A program made the position numbers and the translations under genes. Source: Nocardiopsis alba DSM 43377 (GTDB lineage Bacteria; Actinomycetota; Actinomycetes; Streptosporangiales; Streptosporangiaceae). Taken from it: 64,000 bases of DNA. This document shows, one piece after another, positions 48,454 to 57,263 of this stretch (positions within the stretch are counted from its first letter, which is position 1; the number at the start of each line of letters is the position of its first letter). The stretch lies in NCBI RefSeq assembly GCF_000341225.1, contig NZ_ANAC01000003.1, forward strand, positions 1 to 64,000, read 5' to 3'. The notes beneath the pieces are model-generated. The model was given only the letters and a program-made list of their open reading frames with translations. It was not told the origin of the DNA and did not search any database.

Positions 48454-49406
48454 CTCGCTGGAGAAGTGGCCAGATTCCACCACCAGTGACCTTCCGGGAT
48501 TTTTCTGGGCGCCACTTCAGGGAACCCATGAGCGTGGGGGAGTACCTCGCGCAGTGCTTCGTCCAGGGCTTCGATGTCCTCGACGTCCACCAGAGAGAAA
48601 GTCAGGCCCCCTAGATAAATTTCAAACAGATTTTCCAGAGCCGACCGATACAGGCAGGCCGAGTACCACCAGTGTTCCATGGGGGCGGAGGTGTAAGTCT
48701 GGGTACGTGAGAGGTAAACCCTGATCTCATCTGCCCGGGCTACGGCGTACTCCGCCAAGCGGATCCTCAGCTGGTCGCTTATATTTGATTCGCTCTCCTG
48801 AAGTCTGGCGCCCCACAGTAGAAGTAGCGGTCGATCTATCGGTACGCCATCATCGCTCAGGTCGGAAAGGGCCTGATCTGACAGTTCATCAGCCGTTCCC
48901 CCAAAGAGGTGAACTGGTTCACGAAGAAAGATGGGCCAGCCGTAGGATTCGAAGTAGGATCGGCCATCGGTCTCTACTTTTACTTCTACCGCCAGGTTTA
49001 CAGAGACGGTCGATGTTTCGCTTGGATGGCGCTGGAAAAGCAAGATTCGAGTGCCGTCCGACCTCAGTTGGTCATCTATCAGAGATCCTTCACGGACAGT
49101 AACCGAAGCCGAATTCAGGTAGGCCCTCACGGAGATATCGGCTACGCGTTCTTCCACAGGTAGTTCGTGTAGCCTACGCTTGCTCTGTGTGGCAGCGACG
49201 ATGGGGGAGTCGAACTGTAGCTGCTGAGAGCTCGAGCGCAGAGCCCGAACCAGGTCGAACTGATCCATGGCGGGATCAACTGTGACACCCGGACGATCGA
49301 GTTCTGATACCTGGGACAGGTCGCGATCCAAGTGGCGCTGTACCAACCCAGGGTCGGAGAGCAGCTTCTCCATCGCGCGTTCTTCAGGTGTTCTTCTATT
49401 CTCCAT
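48450..49406 (-). CDS. Putative immunity/accessory protein with C-terminal HWWW motif, long form
   Basis: A 318-residue protein of no recognised family. The last 20 residues contain EGHWWWNL, matching ESHWWWRS at the end of the adjacent gene, and both have an acidic DVEDIEALDE / EIEDIDEILKD segment about 30 residues earlier. The N-terminal half is polar; the middle has MEHWWYSACLYRSALENLFEIYLGGL. The ATG at 49406 begins five bases after the upstream stop. Position directly behind a polymorphic toxin gene and sequence kinship with the neighbour suggest an immunity or toxin-binding role. Confidence 0.65.
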   Translation of the reverse strand: MENRRTPEERAMEKLLSDPGLVQRHLDRDLSQVSELDRPGVTVDPAMDQFDLVRALRSSSQQLQFDSPIVAATQSKRRLHELPVEERVADISVRAYLNSASVTVREGSLIDDQLRSDGTRILLFQRHPSETSTVSVNLAVEVKVETDGRSYFESYGWPIFLREPVHLFGGTADELSDQALSDLSDDGVPIDRPLLLLWGARLQESESNISDQLRIRLAEYAVARADEIRVYLSRTQTYTSAPMEHWWYSACLYRSALENLFEIYLGGLTFSLVDVEDIEALDEALREVLPHAHGFPEVAPRKIPEGHWWWNLATSPAR

Positions 49407-49411
49407 CGGAT

Positions 49412-49972
49412 CTACAGACCGTCCCAATGAACGTATTCAAGGCGTTGCCTTATTTCTTCCTCGCTCATGTCCTGTTGTACGGGAGAGCGCCACCACCAGT
49501 GACTTTCCGGAACCCAAGCAGGGATTTCTTTTTCCCTGATGGGTGGCGCCTCATCGGAGACGTCTTTCAGGATTTCATCGATGTCTTCGATCTCCTCGAT
49601 GTAGAGGTCGTGAAAATCTTCCCTCTGTGATTCACTCCAGATCATGAATTCTTCAGTGAATACTTCTAGTGTGGATCTCATTTCGCAGGCGACCTTGAAG
49701 CCACCGAGTCTTCCAAGCTCTGCATAGTTAGAGCACCTGGCGAGGTAGAGGTAAAGGCCGACTCTGTTGGGGTCGGTGGAGATAAGCTTGGAAAGCTCCC
49801 TTTTGAATGCTTCCGTGTGCTCATCTTTGATGCTGTTTCTCTTGATCTCTCGGCTTAATGGGACTAGGGCATCTAGTATTCTCCCTATTTTAGCCCCCTT
49901 GTCTATGCTCTCCTTGTTTAATGCGCTTATTATCTTGCCCATGTTGTCTTTGATGGCTTGGTGTTTGCGCAT
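49412..49972 (-). CDS. Putative immunity protein with C-terminal HWWW motif, short form
   Basis: A 186-residue, largely helical, AT-rich-coded protein that starts 20 bases after the toxin stop, with GAGGA before the ATG. The first gene after a polymorphic toxin is normally its cognate immunity gene, so this is the best candidate to neutralise the toxin C-terminus. C-terminal features are IEEIEDIDEILKDVSDE, ESHWWWRSPVQQ and RLEYVHWDGL. A C-terminal fragment of a close relative lies at 54328-54545. No named Imm family recognised. Confidence 0.7.
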   Translation of the reverse strand: MRKHQAIKDNMGKIISALNKESIDKGAKIGRILDALVPLSREIKRNSIKDEHTEAFKRELSKLISTDPNRVGLYLYLARCSNYAELGRLGGFKVACEMRSTLEVFTEEFMIWSESQREDFHDLYIEEIEDIDEILKDVSDEAPPIREKEIPAWVPESHWWWRSPVQQDMSEEEIRQRLEYVHWDGL

Positions 49973-49992
49973 CGTTCCTCTTTTGCTGGATG

Positions 49993-52833
49993 CTACATCC
50001 TACCAAATGTGGGCACCAGGACTCGGCCGTCCGGTGCAACGATCAAGCGCGCTTTGATGGTGTACTGTTTGTCATTGGGATCTTTGAGAATGTCTCCATT
50101 TTTATCTGTCGAGCGCTCAAATACCATCCTTCGGGATCCATCTTCAGATATGCTCTCTTCGATCAATTTTCCACTTTGTAGTGTCGCTTCCAGGCTGTCT
50201 AGATAGTCTTTGACTGATCTCTGCGAAAATTCTGCCGCGATCCCTCTTCCTGTGGGTGGTATTGTTATTTCGGATTCTGGGAGTTCTTTGTAGTGTTTTC
50301 TGGCGTGATAGGCGGTCGAGTTTGGATCCCCCATGCTGATATTGCCCGCTTCTTCTCGTACTTCCTGTACAAGGTTTTTGAGAGGCTGGTTGGGATCGAC
50401 TCTCGTGGTCGTTGTTCCACGCTCATTCAGGACGACTTCCCGATCTGCGGCCATGCGTGTTTCCAGTAGATCATGATTCTCGATCATCATGTCCTTGACG
50501 GGCTGCCTTGCCTGTTTCTTGGTGATCTTCTGGCTCTCCATGGCGTTTTCAACTGTTTCGTTGAATGTCGCCTTGTAGTACTCGTACCTATATGCAAATT
50601 GTCGGGGGTTGGATGATCCTTCGAGGGCGAATTCGACAGCCTTCGGATGGAGGATCTTGTCGACTTTCGACCCGCCGATCAGGTCGGCGTTCACGGTGGT
50701 GGCCAGGCGTTGCCACTGGTCCCCATCGCGCGGGTTTTCTCCACGTAGCTTGAGGATCGCCTCGTCCGACATCGCATCTCGAAGGCGGTTCTCAAGTTTG
50801 TCGGCTTTCTCGAGCTTTTTCCCCAGATCCGGGTCCAGAGGGTTGGATATATCTGGAGAGTGGGGAGCATCGCCGTTCCCGCTTCCGGGTGAATCTCCCG
50901 AGGTGCGGGTGCTTGGAGGGGTGCTCCCGTTCGCTCTGTCGGCTGACTCCGGGCTGGTGGGTGGTCCGATTTTTTCTTCGCCGTGACTCGAAGCTCGATG
51001 GCCGGTGCCGTCCTGGTTGTGGGCGGTGGGGGAGCGGTCGCTCATGTTCGCGCCGTGGTCGCCGCCGCGGTTGTTGTCGGAGGCCTCGTTGCCCGGGCCC
51101 CGACCGCTGCCGGTGCCGTCGATGCCGTCGGCGCGGGCGTGGAGTGGGGAGGACGGTGGCTTGTTCGCCGCGGAGGCGTCGAAGGTGTCGTTGTGGCCGC
51201 CGCCCGCTGGAGTGAGGACACGGGAGCGGTCGCCTTCGGGGCCGTCGATGATCTCGCGGGCGGTCCAGGTGCCCTCGTCAGAGGCCGGGGTGTCGTTCGA
51301 CCGGGTCTTGTTGTCCCGGTCGACCTCGTCGAGCTCCATCTGGTTCTCGGATCGGAGCCGGTCTCCCAGGGCGGCGTTGTCCGGGTGGTTGACGATGTCC
51401 TCGAAGGTGAGCATGTCGTCGACCCGAGGGTCCTCCGCGGGGCGACGTTCCGGTCCCGATGTCTCGGAACGATCCTGTCCGATGGGTCTGGAGGGGGACG
51501 GGCGTCCACCGCCCGCCGTCTCACCGGAGCCGGTCCCGCTGCTCTGTTGGCTGTTGTACAGCCGCTCCAGGGAAGCGCCGATCTCGGAGACCTGCCGGGG
51601 GTCGAATCCGCTGAGGTCGGAGGAGTCGAAGTTCAGGTTCGCGACCGGGGAGCCGTTGCCGCCGAAGTTCGGCAGGTTCATCGATGGCGAGGAGATGTTC
51701 GTTTCCACACCGTCGCCGCTGCCGCCCCGGCTGCCGGAGCCTCCCATCCCGTCCACGATGGACATGCCGCGCCAGGCCATCAGGGGCACGCCCACCACAG
51801 CGCCCACACCGGTGGCGGTGAGCGCGGCTCCGCCGACCAGGCCGACGACGTTCAACGCGGCGGTGCCGATCACGTATCCGGGACGGTCGCCCCACTCCTC
51901 CCAGGGCACCACCGAGTGCGCCAGGTCCCGCCAGGCCCCATGGATGGTGTCGGTGCCGGACCAGCCCAGGGAGTCGGTTTCGGCGTCGTACATCCCGATG
52001 AGGGAGGCGGCCGACGTGAGGTTGTCCCAGTGGTACTCCTTGAGGGCGTCCCCCCAGGACATCTCGAACCAGCCCTCGGAGGAGTGCATGCCCAGCATGG
52101 CTCCGGTGCCCTGGACCGCGTCCACGCCGAAGTCCCACACCGCGTCGAGCGCGTCCTGATGCCAGTACTGGTCCGCGGTGCCCGGCTCGCCCCACACGGA
52201 GGGGATGTCGGCGTCGGTGTCGATCGTGTCGAAGACGAAGGCGTCGGGGTTCGTCGTGGCCTGACTGGAGGAGCCGCGGACGAACACGGTCCTCCCGACG
52301 ATCCCCCGGCTGATCGTGTTGGCGCAGATACGTTGGGCTCTCTCGTACCACTTGATCAGAGCCAGGGCCTCGTCCCGGTAGGCGTTGCTCTTCTCGACGT
52401 TGGAGCTCGTACTGGTGAACCAGTGGTCGGACTTCTTCCAGTCCTCCTCACTCAGCATGCGCTCTCGGAAGGCGGCGGCCCGATTCCTCAGGTCGTTCCA
52501 TTCCATCTTGATCTCGCGGACCTCGTCGGCGAAGTCCTCCAAGGCCCCCGCCGCCCGGTCGGTCCCGCTCTCGACATCGCTCCCGTTGGCGGAGACCGGG
52601 GCCAGCGCGCCCAGGAGATCCTCTGATTCGGGTGCGGTGTAGCAGGCGGAGAGACCGCCCCAGGTGGAGACGATGTCCTCTCCGGTCTCCGCCACGCCCT
52701 TCCCCGCCTTGCGCAGGGCGGAGGCCTGGTTGCGGAGTTCGACGTGGTCGGTGGTGGGGATGGGGAACGCTGAGGGGTCGATGAGGCCGTCGCAGTCCTG
52801 GAGGGGCGCGGGCACATCGAGGATGCCGGTCAT
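49993..52833 (-). CDS. Polymorphic toxin with WXG-type N-terminus and C-terminal RNase-like module
   Basis: A 946-residue secreted-toxin-type protein. Residues 1-170 are the actinobacterial WXG/LXG-like export domain (AGKGVAETGEDIVSTWGGLSACYTAPES). Residues ~170-350 hold Trp-rich segments and a hydrophobic pair (GTAALNVVGLVGGAALTATGVGAVVGVPLMA). Residues ~400-680 are a Gly/Ser/Pro/Asp-rich disordered linker. The last ~260 residues are the toxin module, ending AYHARKHYKELPES ... YTIKARLIVAPDGRVLVPTFGRM, a layout like BECR-fold RNase toxins (basic/His helix then beta strands). The module is encoded by distinctly AT-richer DNA, the mark of exchanged toxin tips. No lytic motif is certain; the RNase call is inference. 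Confidence 0.82.
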   Translation of the reverse strand: MTGILDVPAPLQDCDGLIDPSAFPIPTTDHVELRNQASALRKAGKGVAETGEDIVSTWGGLSACYTAPESEDLLGALAPVSANGSDVESGTDRAAGALEDFADEVREIKMEWNDLRNRAAAFRERMLSEEDWKKSDHWFTSTSSNVEKSNAYRDEALALIKWYERAQRICANTISRGIVGRTVFVRGSSSQATTNPDAFVFDTIDTDADIPSVWGEPGTADQYWHQDALDAVWDFGVDAVQGTGAMLGMHSSEGWFEMSWGDALKEYHWDNLTSAASLIGMYDAETDSLGWSGTDTIHGAWRDLAHSVVPWEEWGDRPGYVIGTAALNVVGLVGGAALTATGVGAVVGVPLMAWRGMSIVDGMGGSGSRGGSGDGVETNISSPSMNLPNFGGNGSPVANLNFDSSDLSGFDPRQVSEIGASLERLYNSQQSSGTGSGETAGGGRPSPSRPIGQDRSETSGPERRPAEDPRVDDMLTFEDIVNHPDNAALGDRLRSENQMELDEVDRDNKTRSNDTPASDEGTWTAREIIDGPEGDRSRVLTPAGGGHNDTFDASAANKPPSSPLHARADGIDGTGSGRGPGNEASDNNRGGDHGANMSDRSPTAHNQDGTGHRASSHGEEKIGPPTSPESADRANGSTPPSTRTSGDSPGSGNGDAPHSPDISNPLDPDLGKKLEKADKLENRLRDAMSDEAILKLRGENPRDGDQWQRLATTVNADLIGGSKVDKILHPKAVEFALEGSSNPRQFAYRYEYYKATFNETVENAMESQKITKKQARQPVKDMMIENHDLLETRMAADREVVLNERGTTTTRVDPNQPLKNLVQEVREEAGNISMGDPNSTAYHARKHYKELPESEITIPPTGRGIAAEFSQRSVKDYLDSLEATLQSGKLIEESISEDGSRRMVFERSTDKNGDILKDPNDKQYTIKARLIVAPDGRVLVPTFGRM

Positions 52834-52876
52834 GCGGGGGGCTCCTGGCGGGGGTGGGGGACGAGGTCAGGAGGGG

Positions 52877-53242
52877 TCAGATGTTGGGCGGCGGGGGAGG
52901 CGGGGAATCGGGGGGAGGGACGACCCCCGCGTTGCTCTGGGCCTCGGCCGCCATCTCGAGGTTGCCGTTGACGTAGGCGGTGGTGGCGTCTCCGGCGCCC
53001 TCGACCCCGCTCAACGTCTTGGCGGCCATCTCGCCCATCACCTCGAAGTAGTGGCCGCAGAACTCGCTCAGGGCGATGCTGATGGGGACGCTGTCCGCCA
53101 TCTCGCTCACGGTCTCGGCGGTGGTGGCGATGGTGTCCATGTCGCCGACCAGTCCGTCGGTGCCGCCCTCCTCGCCGATGAGGCCGAGGGTCTCGGTGAG
53201 GATCGCGCTCACCTGTGGGGGATCGATGGACCAACTACTCAA
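52877..53242 (-). CDS. WXG100-like/DUF6507-type small secretion-associated protein
   Basis: A 121-residue protein starting MSSWSIDPPQVSAILTET, the opening typical of DUF6507, followed by two helices (DTIATTAETVSEMADSVPISIALSEF and AYVNGNLEMAAEAQSN) and a Pro-rich tail (PPPDSPPPPPPNI). Such proteins precede WXG-type toxins in actinobacteria and probably act as their secretion partner or chaperone through a type VII-like system. The start overlaps the upstream stop by four bases, and the toxin follows after 43 bases. Confidence 0.7.
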   Translation of the reverse strand: MSSWSIDPPQVSAILTETLGLIGEEGGTDGLVGDMDTIATTAETVSEMADSVPISIALSEFCGHYFEVMGEMAAKTLSGVEGAGDATTAYVNGNLEMAAEAQSNAGVVPPPDSPPPPPPNI

Positions 53243-53559
53243 GACCCGTCCTCCTGGGGGCGAGGGCCGAAGGCCGAGGGGCGGAACGTCGCCGGCTCCG
53301 GCTCGGGGCTGGTGCTCTCGAAAGTGGATTCCGTCCAGGACGGGGACGCCTGAACGGCGTACTGCATCCGGTTCAGCGAGGCGCGGGCCCGGTGGACGTC
53401 GGTGAAGGTCCTGCTGAGAAGGCGCTCCGAGGCCGCCGCGATGAGAGCGGAGGGAGAGAGCGGCATGGGCTGTTCGTCTTCGGTCTCCTGCGCTCCCTCA
53501 TGGCCGGTGGCCGTGTGCCGGTGCTCTGAACTCTCGTCCTCGATGAACTCGAACTTCAC
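53239..53559 (-). CDS. Small acidic protein heading the toxin operon
   Basis: A 106-residue protein with an acidic, His-containing N-terminus (FEFIEDESSEHRHTATGHEG), a helical centre (LSPSALIAAASERLLSRTFTDVHRARASLNRM) and a Ser/Pro-rich tail. Likely first gene of the toxin operon, with GTG start and AAAGG upstream. Comparable small genes often precede DUF6507/WXG genes; function unknown. Confidence 0.6.
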   Translation of the reverse strand: MKFEFIEDESSEHRHTATGHEGAQETEDEQPMPLSPSALIAAASERLLSRTFTDVHRARASLNRMQYAVQASPSWTESTFESTSPEPEPATFRPSAFGPRPQEDGS

Positions 53560-53620
53560 CGCTCTGCCTTTTCAACGTTCGGATGGCCTCGTGTGTTCAG
53601 TCGCGCCATCGGCGTGCTCG

Positions 53621-53653
53621 GTTCTGATTCTGTGTGGTCTTCTCTGGCCGTGG
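53621..53653. repeat. Direct repeat A, copy 1
   Basis: A 33-base segment beginning GTTCTGATTCTGTG that recurs at 54582-54614 with about five differences. It lies just upstream of the toxin operon start. Confidence 0.65.
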
Positions 53654-53734
53654 AGCTCCGGTTCCGTGTGAGTATTCGGACTCCGACGAGTGAAGTCCCT
53701 TGTTATTCCAGGTCATCGGTGTGGTGGAGGTGAA

Positions 53735-53757
53735 TGGTGGCCGGATGCGGCCATCGA
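53735..53757. repeat. Direct repeat B, copy 1
   Basis: ATGGTGGCCGGATGCGG followed by CCATCG, repeated at 54692-54714 with one change. The A-to-B spacing is nearly the same in both copies (114 and 110 bases), so the two blocks were duplicated together. Confidence 0.65.
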
Positions 53758-53947
53758 TGCGGAATGAAGGTGTCGGGACGTTGGGGCTCGTGTTCGTTCC
53801 GGGGGAAGGCTCTCAGAGGGGTATGACGGAACGGTCGGGTGCGTGAAGTCGGCTCGCCGGCGATGACTCTCGCCACCGGGTCGTCATCGCGCCCGGCCTC
53901 ATCGCCTCCGCGAAGGTAGGGGTCTCGCTGATATCCGACCTGGTCGT

Positions 53948-54271
53948 TCACGGTCGGTCGTAGGCATCACAGAGCCGCACGATCTCCTTCAAGATCCCCC
54001 GCCAGGTCCCGAGATCCTCGTCCTCTGGTTCGTATCCGGCGCTCCAGTGGCGGACGAGGAGTATTCCCGGTCGGTGCTCGGTGAGGTCCGAGTCGATCAG
54101 TATCCGAGCACCGGCTCCGATCCCCTCGCGTATGCCTTCGAGTCCGTGGTTGTTCTCGAAGACCTCTTCAAGGGTGTTTCCGTCGATCGTCCAGTCCTGG
54201 TGCAGGTATGCCTGAAAGAAGTGTTTGATGTCGGAGAGGTCTTCGCTCTTGTCCAGAGACGCCGGCTCCAT
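53948..54271 (-). CDS. CdiI-like contact-dependent inhibition immunity protein
   Basis: A 107-residue acidic protein with DLSDIKHFFQAYLHQDWTIDG followed by TLEEVFENNHGLEG, the start pattern of CdiI-type immunity proteins, then ARILIDSDLTEHRP and YEPEDEDLGTWRGILKEIVRLCDAYD. It protects the cell from a cognate contact- or secretion-delivered toxin. The ATG at 54271 is set by alignment with the decayed copy at 48098-48453; an in-frame TTG lies at 54331. It sits upstream of the toxin operon, downstream of a remnant HWWW gene, so it may be an orphan immunity gene. Confidence 0.75.
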   Translation of the reverse strand: MEPASLDKSEDLSDIKHFFQAYLHQDWTIDGNTLEEVFENNHGLEGIREGIGAGARILIDSDLTEHRPGILLVRHWSAGYEPEDEDLGTWRGILKEIVRLCDAYDRP

Positions 54272-54327
54272 CTTCAAATCGGGGTTCTCCGTTCCAGAGC
54301 GACCTGTTCTGGTGCTGGGTCGGTCTT

Positions 54328-54545
54328 TCAAAGTCCGTCCCAGTGGACGTATTCGAGGTGCTGTCCGATCTCCTTCTCACCCATGCCCTGTTGTGCGGGT
54401 GGGCGCCACCACCAGTGGCTTTTCGGAACCCCGGCGGAGACGTCTTGCAGGATCCCATCGATGTCTTCGACCTCCTCGATGTAGAGGCCGGGGTAGTCCT
54501 TTCTCCGCCTCCTTTCGGTGGTGTCGAACGCTGTCCCATATGGGG
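54328..54545 (-). pseudogene. C-terminal remnant of an HWWW-motif gene
   Basis: One frame ending at 54328 reads LYIEEVEDIDGILQDVSAG, KSHWWWRPPAQQ and HLEYVHWDGL, nearly the same as the last ~55 residues of the gene at 49412-49972. A further match (IWDS, corresponding to IWSES) lies upstream in another frame, and no start or N-terminal half is present. It directly precedes the CdiI-like gene, mirroring the gene order on the other side of the toxin. Confidence 0.8.
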
Positions 54546-54581
54546 ATCGCGGTGGCTTCGCGCGTGGCGTCGGGGCACTTC

Positions 54582-54614
54582 GTTCTGATTCTGTGCGGTC
54601 TTCTCGGGCCTTGG
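54582..54614. repeat. Direct repeat A, copy 2
   Basis: The second copy of the repeat at 53621-53653. It stands at the broken upstream edge of the HWWW remnant. Confidence 0.65.
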
Positions 54615-54691
54615 CGTCCTGGTCAGGGGGGACGCGGGGCCCGGCGAGGGTGGGGCCGCTCGCCGGGTCAGGTCAGTGGTGGTGGCGGTCG

Positions 54692-54714
54692 ATGGTGGCC
54701 GGATGCGGACATCG
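54692..54714. repeat. Direct repeat B, copy 2
   Basis: The second copy of the repeat at 53735-53757, close to the terminator that separates the toxin island from the ebo-like operon. Confidence 0.65.
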
Positions 54715-54741
54715 CGCCGGGGGAGGGGCGGAACACGAAAG

Positions 54742-54776
54742 GGGGGCGGGCCCATGACGGGCCCGCCCCCTTTTTT
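54742..54776. terminator. Strong terminator at the island/ebo boundary
   Basis: GGGGGCGGGCCC (54742-54753) pairs with 54759-54770 around ATGAC and is followed by six T residues. On the minus strand a shorter T-run follows, so it ends the ebo-like operon and blocks plus-strand read-through. Confidence 0.85.
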
Positions 54777-54795
54777 CCTCCTCACCTACGGCCGG

Positions 54796-55800
54796 TCACC
54801 GTGAGGAGAAGGCCGAGTCGAAGGAGGCCGAGGGCGGGTCGAAGGCGTTGGCCCGTACGAACCGGACCGCCTCGGCGGCCCCGGTGAGCCGGTCCATGCC
54901 GGCGTCCTCCCATTCGATGGAGATCGGTCCCGCGTAGCCGATCGAGTTCAGGGTCCGGAAGCAGGACTCCCAGGGCACATCGCCCCGTCCGACGGAGACG
55001 AAGTCCCAGCCCCGGCGTGGGTCCCCCCAGGGGAGGTGGGAGCCCAGGCGTCCGCTGCGGCCGTCGCCCACGCGTTTACGGGCGTCCTTGCAGTCCACGT
55101 GGTAGATCCGGTCGCGGAAGTCCCACAGGAAGCCGGCCGGGTCGATGTCCTGCCACACCATGTGGCTGGGGTCCCAGTTCAGCCCGAAGGCCTCCCGGTG
55201 CCCGATCGCCTCCAGGGTCGCCGCGGTCGACCAGTAGTCGTAGGCGATCTCCGAGGGGTGCACCTCATGGGCGAAGCGGACGCCGACCTCGTCGAACACG
55301 TCCAGGATCGGGTTCCATCGGTCGGCGAAGTCGCGGTAGCCGGCCCGGACGATGTCCTCGTCCACCGGAGGGAACATCGCCACGTACTTCCAGTTGGCCG
55401 AGCCCGTGAAGCCCACCACCGTGGACACGCCCATCCGGGCGGCCGCGCGCGCCGTCGTCCTCATCTCCTCGGCGGCGCGCCGCCGCACGCCCTCCGGCTC
55501 TCCGTCGCCCCAGACCCGGGCGGGCAGGATGTCCCGGTGCCGGTGGTCGATCGGGTCGTCGCACACGGCCTGGCCGAGCAGGTGGTTCGAGATCGCCCAC
55601 ACGCCCAGGCCGTGCCGTTCGAGGATCTCTCGGCGTTCTCGCACGTAGGCGTCGTCCACGGCGGCCCGGGTCACGTCGAGGTGGTCGCCCCAGCAGGCGA
55701 TCTCCAGGCCGTCGTAGCCCCAGGAGGAGGCGAGTTCGCACACCTTCTCGAAGGGCAGGTCGGCCCACTGGCCGGTGAAGAGGGTGACCGGTCGGGTCAT
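54796..55800 (-). CDS. TIM-barrel sugar phosphate isomerase/epimerase, distal
   Basis: A 334-residue AP-endonuclease-2-like TIM barrel of the sugar isomerase/inosose dehydratase superfamily. It starts [33 protein letters not shown]; metal-ligand candidates are ANWKY..., FAHEVHPSE (Glu), [12 protein letters not shown] (Asp/His), HVDCKDAR and [11 protein letters not shown] (final Glu). This group isomerises or epimerises sugar and inositol ketones. The ATG at 55800 has GGAGG upstream. It is the last gene of the ebo-like operon, 37 bases after the phosphatase-like gene. Confidence 0.86.
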   Translation of the reverse strand: MTRPVTLFTGQWADLPFEKVCELASSWGYDGLEIACWGDHLDVTRAAVDDAYVRERREILERHGLGVWAISNHLLGQAVCDDPIDHRHRDILPARVWGDGEPEGVRRRAAEEMRTTARAAARMGVSTVVGFTGSANWKYVAMFPPVDEDIVRAGYRDFADRWNPILDVFDEVGVRFAHEVHPSEIAYDYWSTAATLEAIGHREAFGLNWDPSHMVWQDIDPAGFLWDFRDRIYHVDCKDARKRVGDGRSGRLGSHLPWGDPRRGWDFVSVGRGDVPWESCFRTLNSIGYAGPISIEWEDAGMDRLTGAAEAVRFVRANAFDPPSASFDSAFSSR

Positions 55801-55837
55801 CGGGGTTCCTCCTGGGGTCGGGGGCGGGGCCGGGGGC

Positions 55838-57235
55838 TCACAGCGGGGTCGACCTCGCCGGTGCCGGCACACCGACGAGGTCGAGCATCAGGTCGCGGAC
55901 CTCGGTGGCCGCGAAACGGTCCCGGGCCAGGTCCGGGTCCGTGCACAGGAGGACGGGACCGTCCTCGGGGTCGGTGTGCGGGCGTCCGTGGGTGCCCCGC
56001 ACACAGCTCGGGTCGAGGGGGACGACGTTCATCGCGTAACGGAGCCCGACCTTCTTGCGGACGAGTCCGGACGCCGCGCGCAGCCGCACGAGTCGGTCCG
56101 CGGGGTCCAGGAACAGTTCGGCCGGGTCGTATCCGGGCTTGCGGTGGATGTCGACGCCGCGCGCGAAGTCGGGGGCGCGGTCGTCGTCCAGCCAGTGGTA
56201 GTAGGTGAACCAGGCTCCGGGGTCGGCGAACAGCACCAGTTCTCCGGAGCGTTCGTGGTCGAGGCCGTGGTCGGCCTGGGCCCGCCGGTCCAGGACCAGG
56301 TCCACACCCTCCACCTCGGACAGGAGTCGTGCGACCTCGGGCAGGTCCGCCGGGTCGTCGACGTAGACGTGGGCGCACTGGTGGTCGGCGACGGCGAAGG
56401 CGCGGGAGGTCCAGGGGTCGAGGTACTCCATGCCCTCCTGCGTGTACACCTCCAGCAGCCCGGCCTCGCGCAGCACCCGGTTGACGTGGACGGGGCGGTC
56501 GGCCGGGGTGATGCCGTACTCGCTCAGCACCAGGACGGTGACGCCCGCCGCCTCGGCGTCGTCCAGCAGTGGGGCGAGCGCGGCGTCGAGGTCGCGGACG
56601 GCCCGGCGCGCCTGTACGGAGTCGGGGCCGAAACGCTGGAGGTCGTAGTCGAGGTGGGGGACGTAGCACAGGGTCAGGTCGGCCCTGGGGAGGAGACGAC
56701 GGGTGGCGGCCACGATCCATTCGGTGGAGCGGATCGACGCGGTCGGCCCCCAGTAGTGGAAGAGCGGAAAGGGGCCCAGTTCCGCGGTCAGTTCGTCGTG
56801 CAGTGCGACCGGCCGGGTGTAGCAGTCGGGGGACTTGCGGCCGTCCGCGTGGTAGACGGGGCGCGGGGTGATGGTCCAGTCGGTGGTGGCGCCCATGGCG
56901 TACCACCAGCACACGTTGGCGGTGCGAAAGTCCGGGCGATGGCGGCGGGCGGTCTCCCACACCTTCTCGCCGCCGACCAGCCGGTTGTGCTGGCGCCACA
57001 GGTGGACCTCGCCCAGGTCCCGGAAGTACCAGCCGTTGGCGACGGCCCCGTGCCGGGCCGGCGGGGCTCCGGTCAGGAAGGTGGACTGGACGGTGCAGGT
57101 GACGGCGGGCAGCACGGTCTCCAGGGTGGCCCGGGTCCCTCGGTCGGCCAGGGCGCTCAGCCGGGGCGCGTGTTCGAGCAGGCGCGGGGTGAGGCCGACC
57201 GCGTCGATGACGAGGAGGCGTCGGTCCTGGGGCAT
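55838..57235 (-). CDS. Alkaline phosphatase/nucleotide pyrophosphatase family protein (Ebo cluster)
   Basis: A 465-residue enzyme of the phosphodiesterase/nucleotide pyrophosphatase branch of the alkaline phosphatase superfamily. [17 protein letters not shown] gives the first metal Asp, [14 protein letters not shown] holds the Thr nucleophile, and [17 protein letters not shown] plus VLSEYGIT (in place of SDHG) complete the metal site. No signal peptide, so it is cytoplasmic. Ebo clusters contain an enzyme of this type (EboF in cyanobacteria), presumed to act on a phosphate ester of the pathway metabolite. Confidence 0.82.
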   Translation of the reverse strand: MPQDRRLLVIDAVGLTPRLLEHAPRLSALADRGTRATLETVLPAVTCTVQSTFLTGAPPARHGAVANGWYFRDLGEVHLWRQHNRLVGGEKVWETARRHRPDFRTANVCWWYAMGATTDWTITPRPVYHADGRKSPDCYTRPVALHDELTAELGPFPLFHYWGPTASIRSTEWIVAATRRLLPRADLTLCYVPHLDYDLQRFGPDSVQARRAVRDLDAALAPLLDDAEAAGVTVLVLSEYGITPADRPVHVNRVLREAGLLEVYTQEGMEYLDPWTSRAFAVADHQCAHVYVDDPADLPEVARLLSEVEGVDLVLDRRAQADHGLDHERSGELVLFADPGAWFTYYHWLDDDRAPDFARGVDIHRKPGYDPAELFLDPADRLVRLRAASGLVRKKVGLRYAMNVVPLDPSCVRGTHGRPHTDPEDGPVLLCTDPDLARDRFAATEVRDLMLDLVGVPAPARSTPL

Positions 57236-57263
57236 GGATGGTGGTCCCTTCCGTCGTCGGTGG

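Noticed and set aside
53703..53951. 82-residue minus-strand frame after the CdiI-like gene
   Set aside because: The GTG overlaps the CdiI stop, but the sequence is Pro/His/Arg low-complexity, contains one copy of repeat B and has no recognisable fold.
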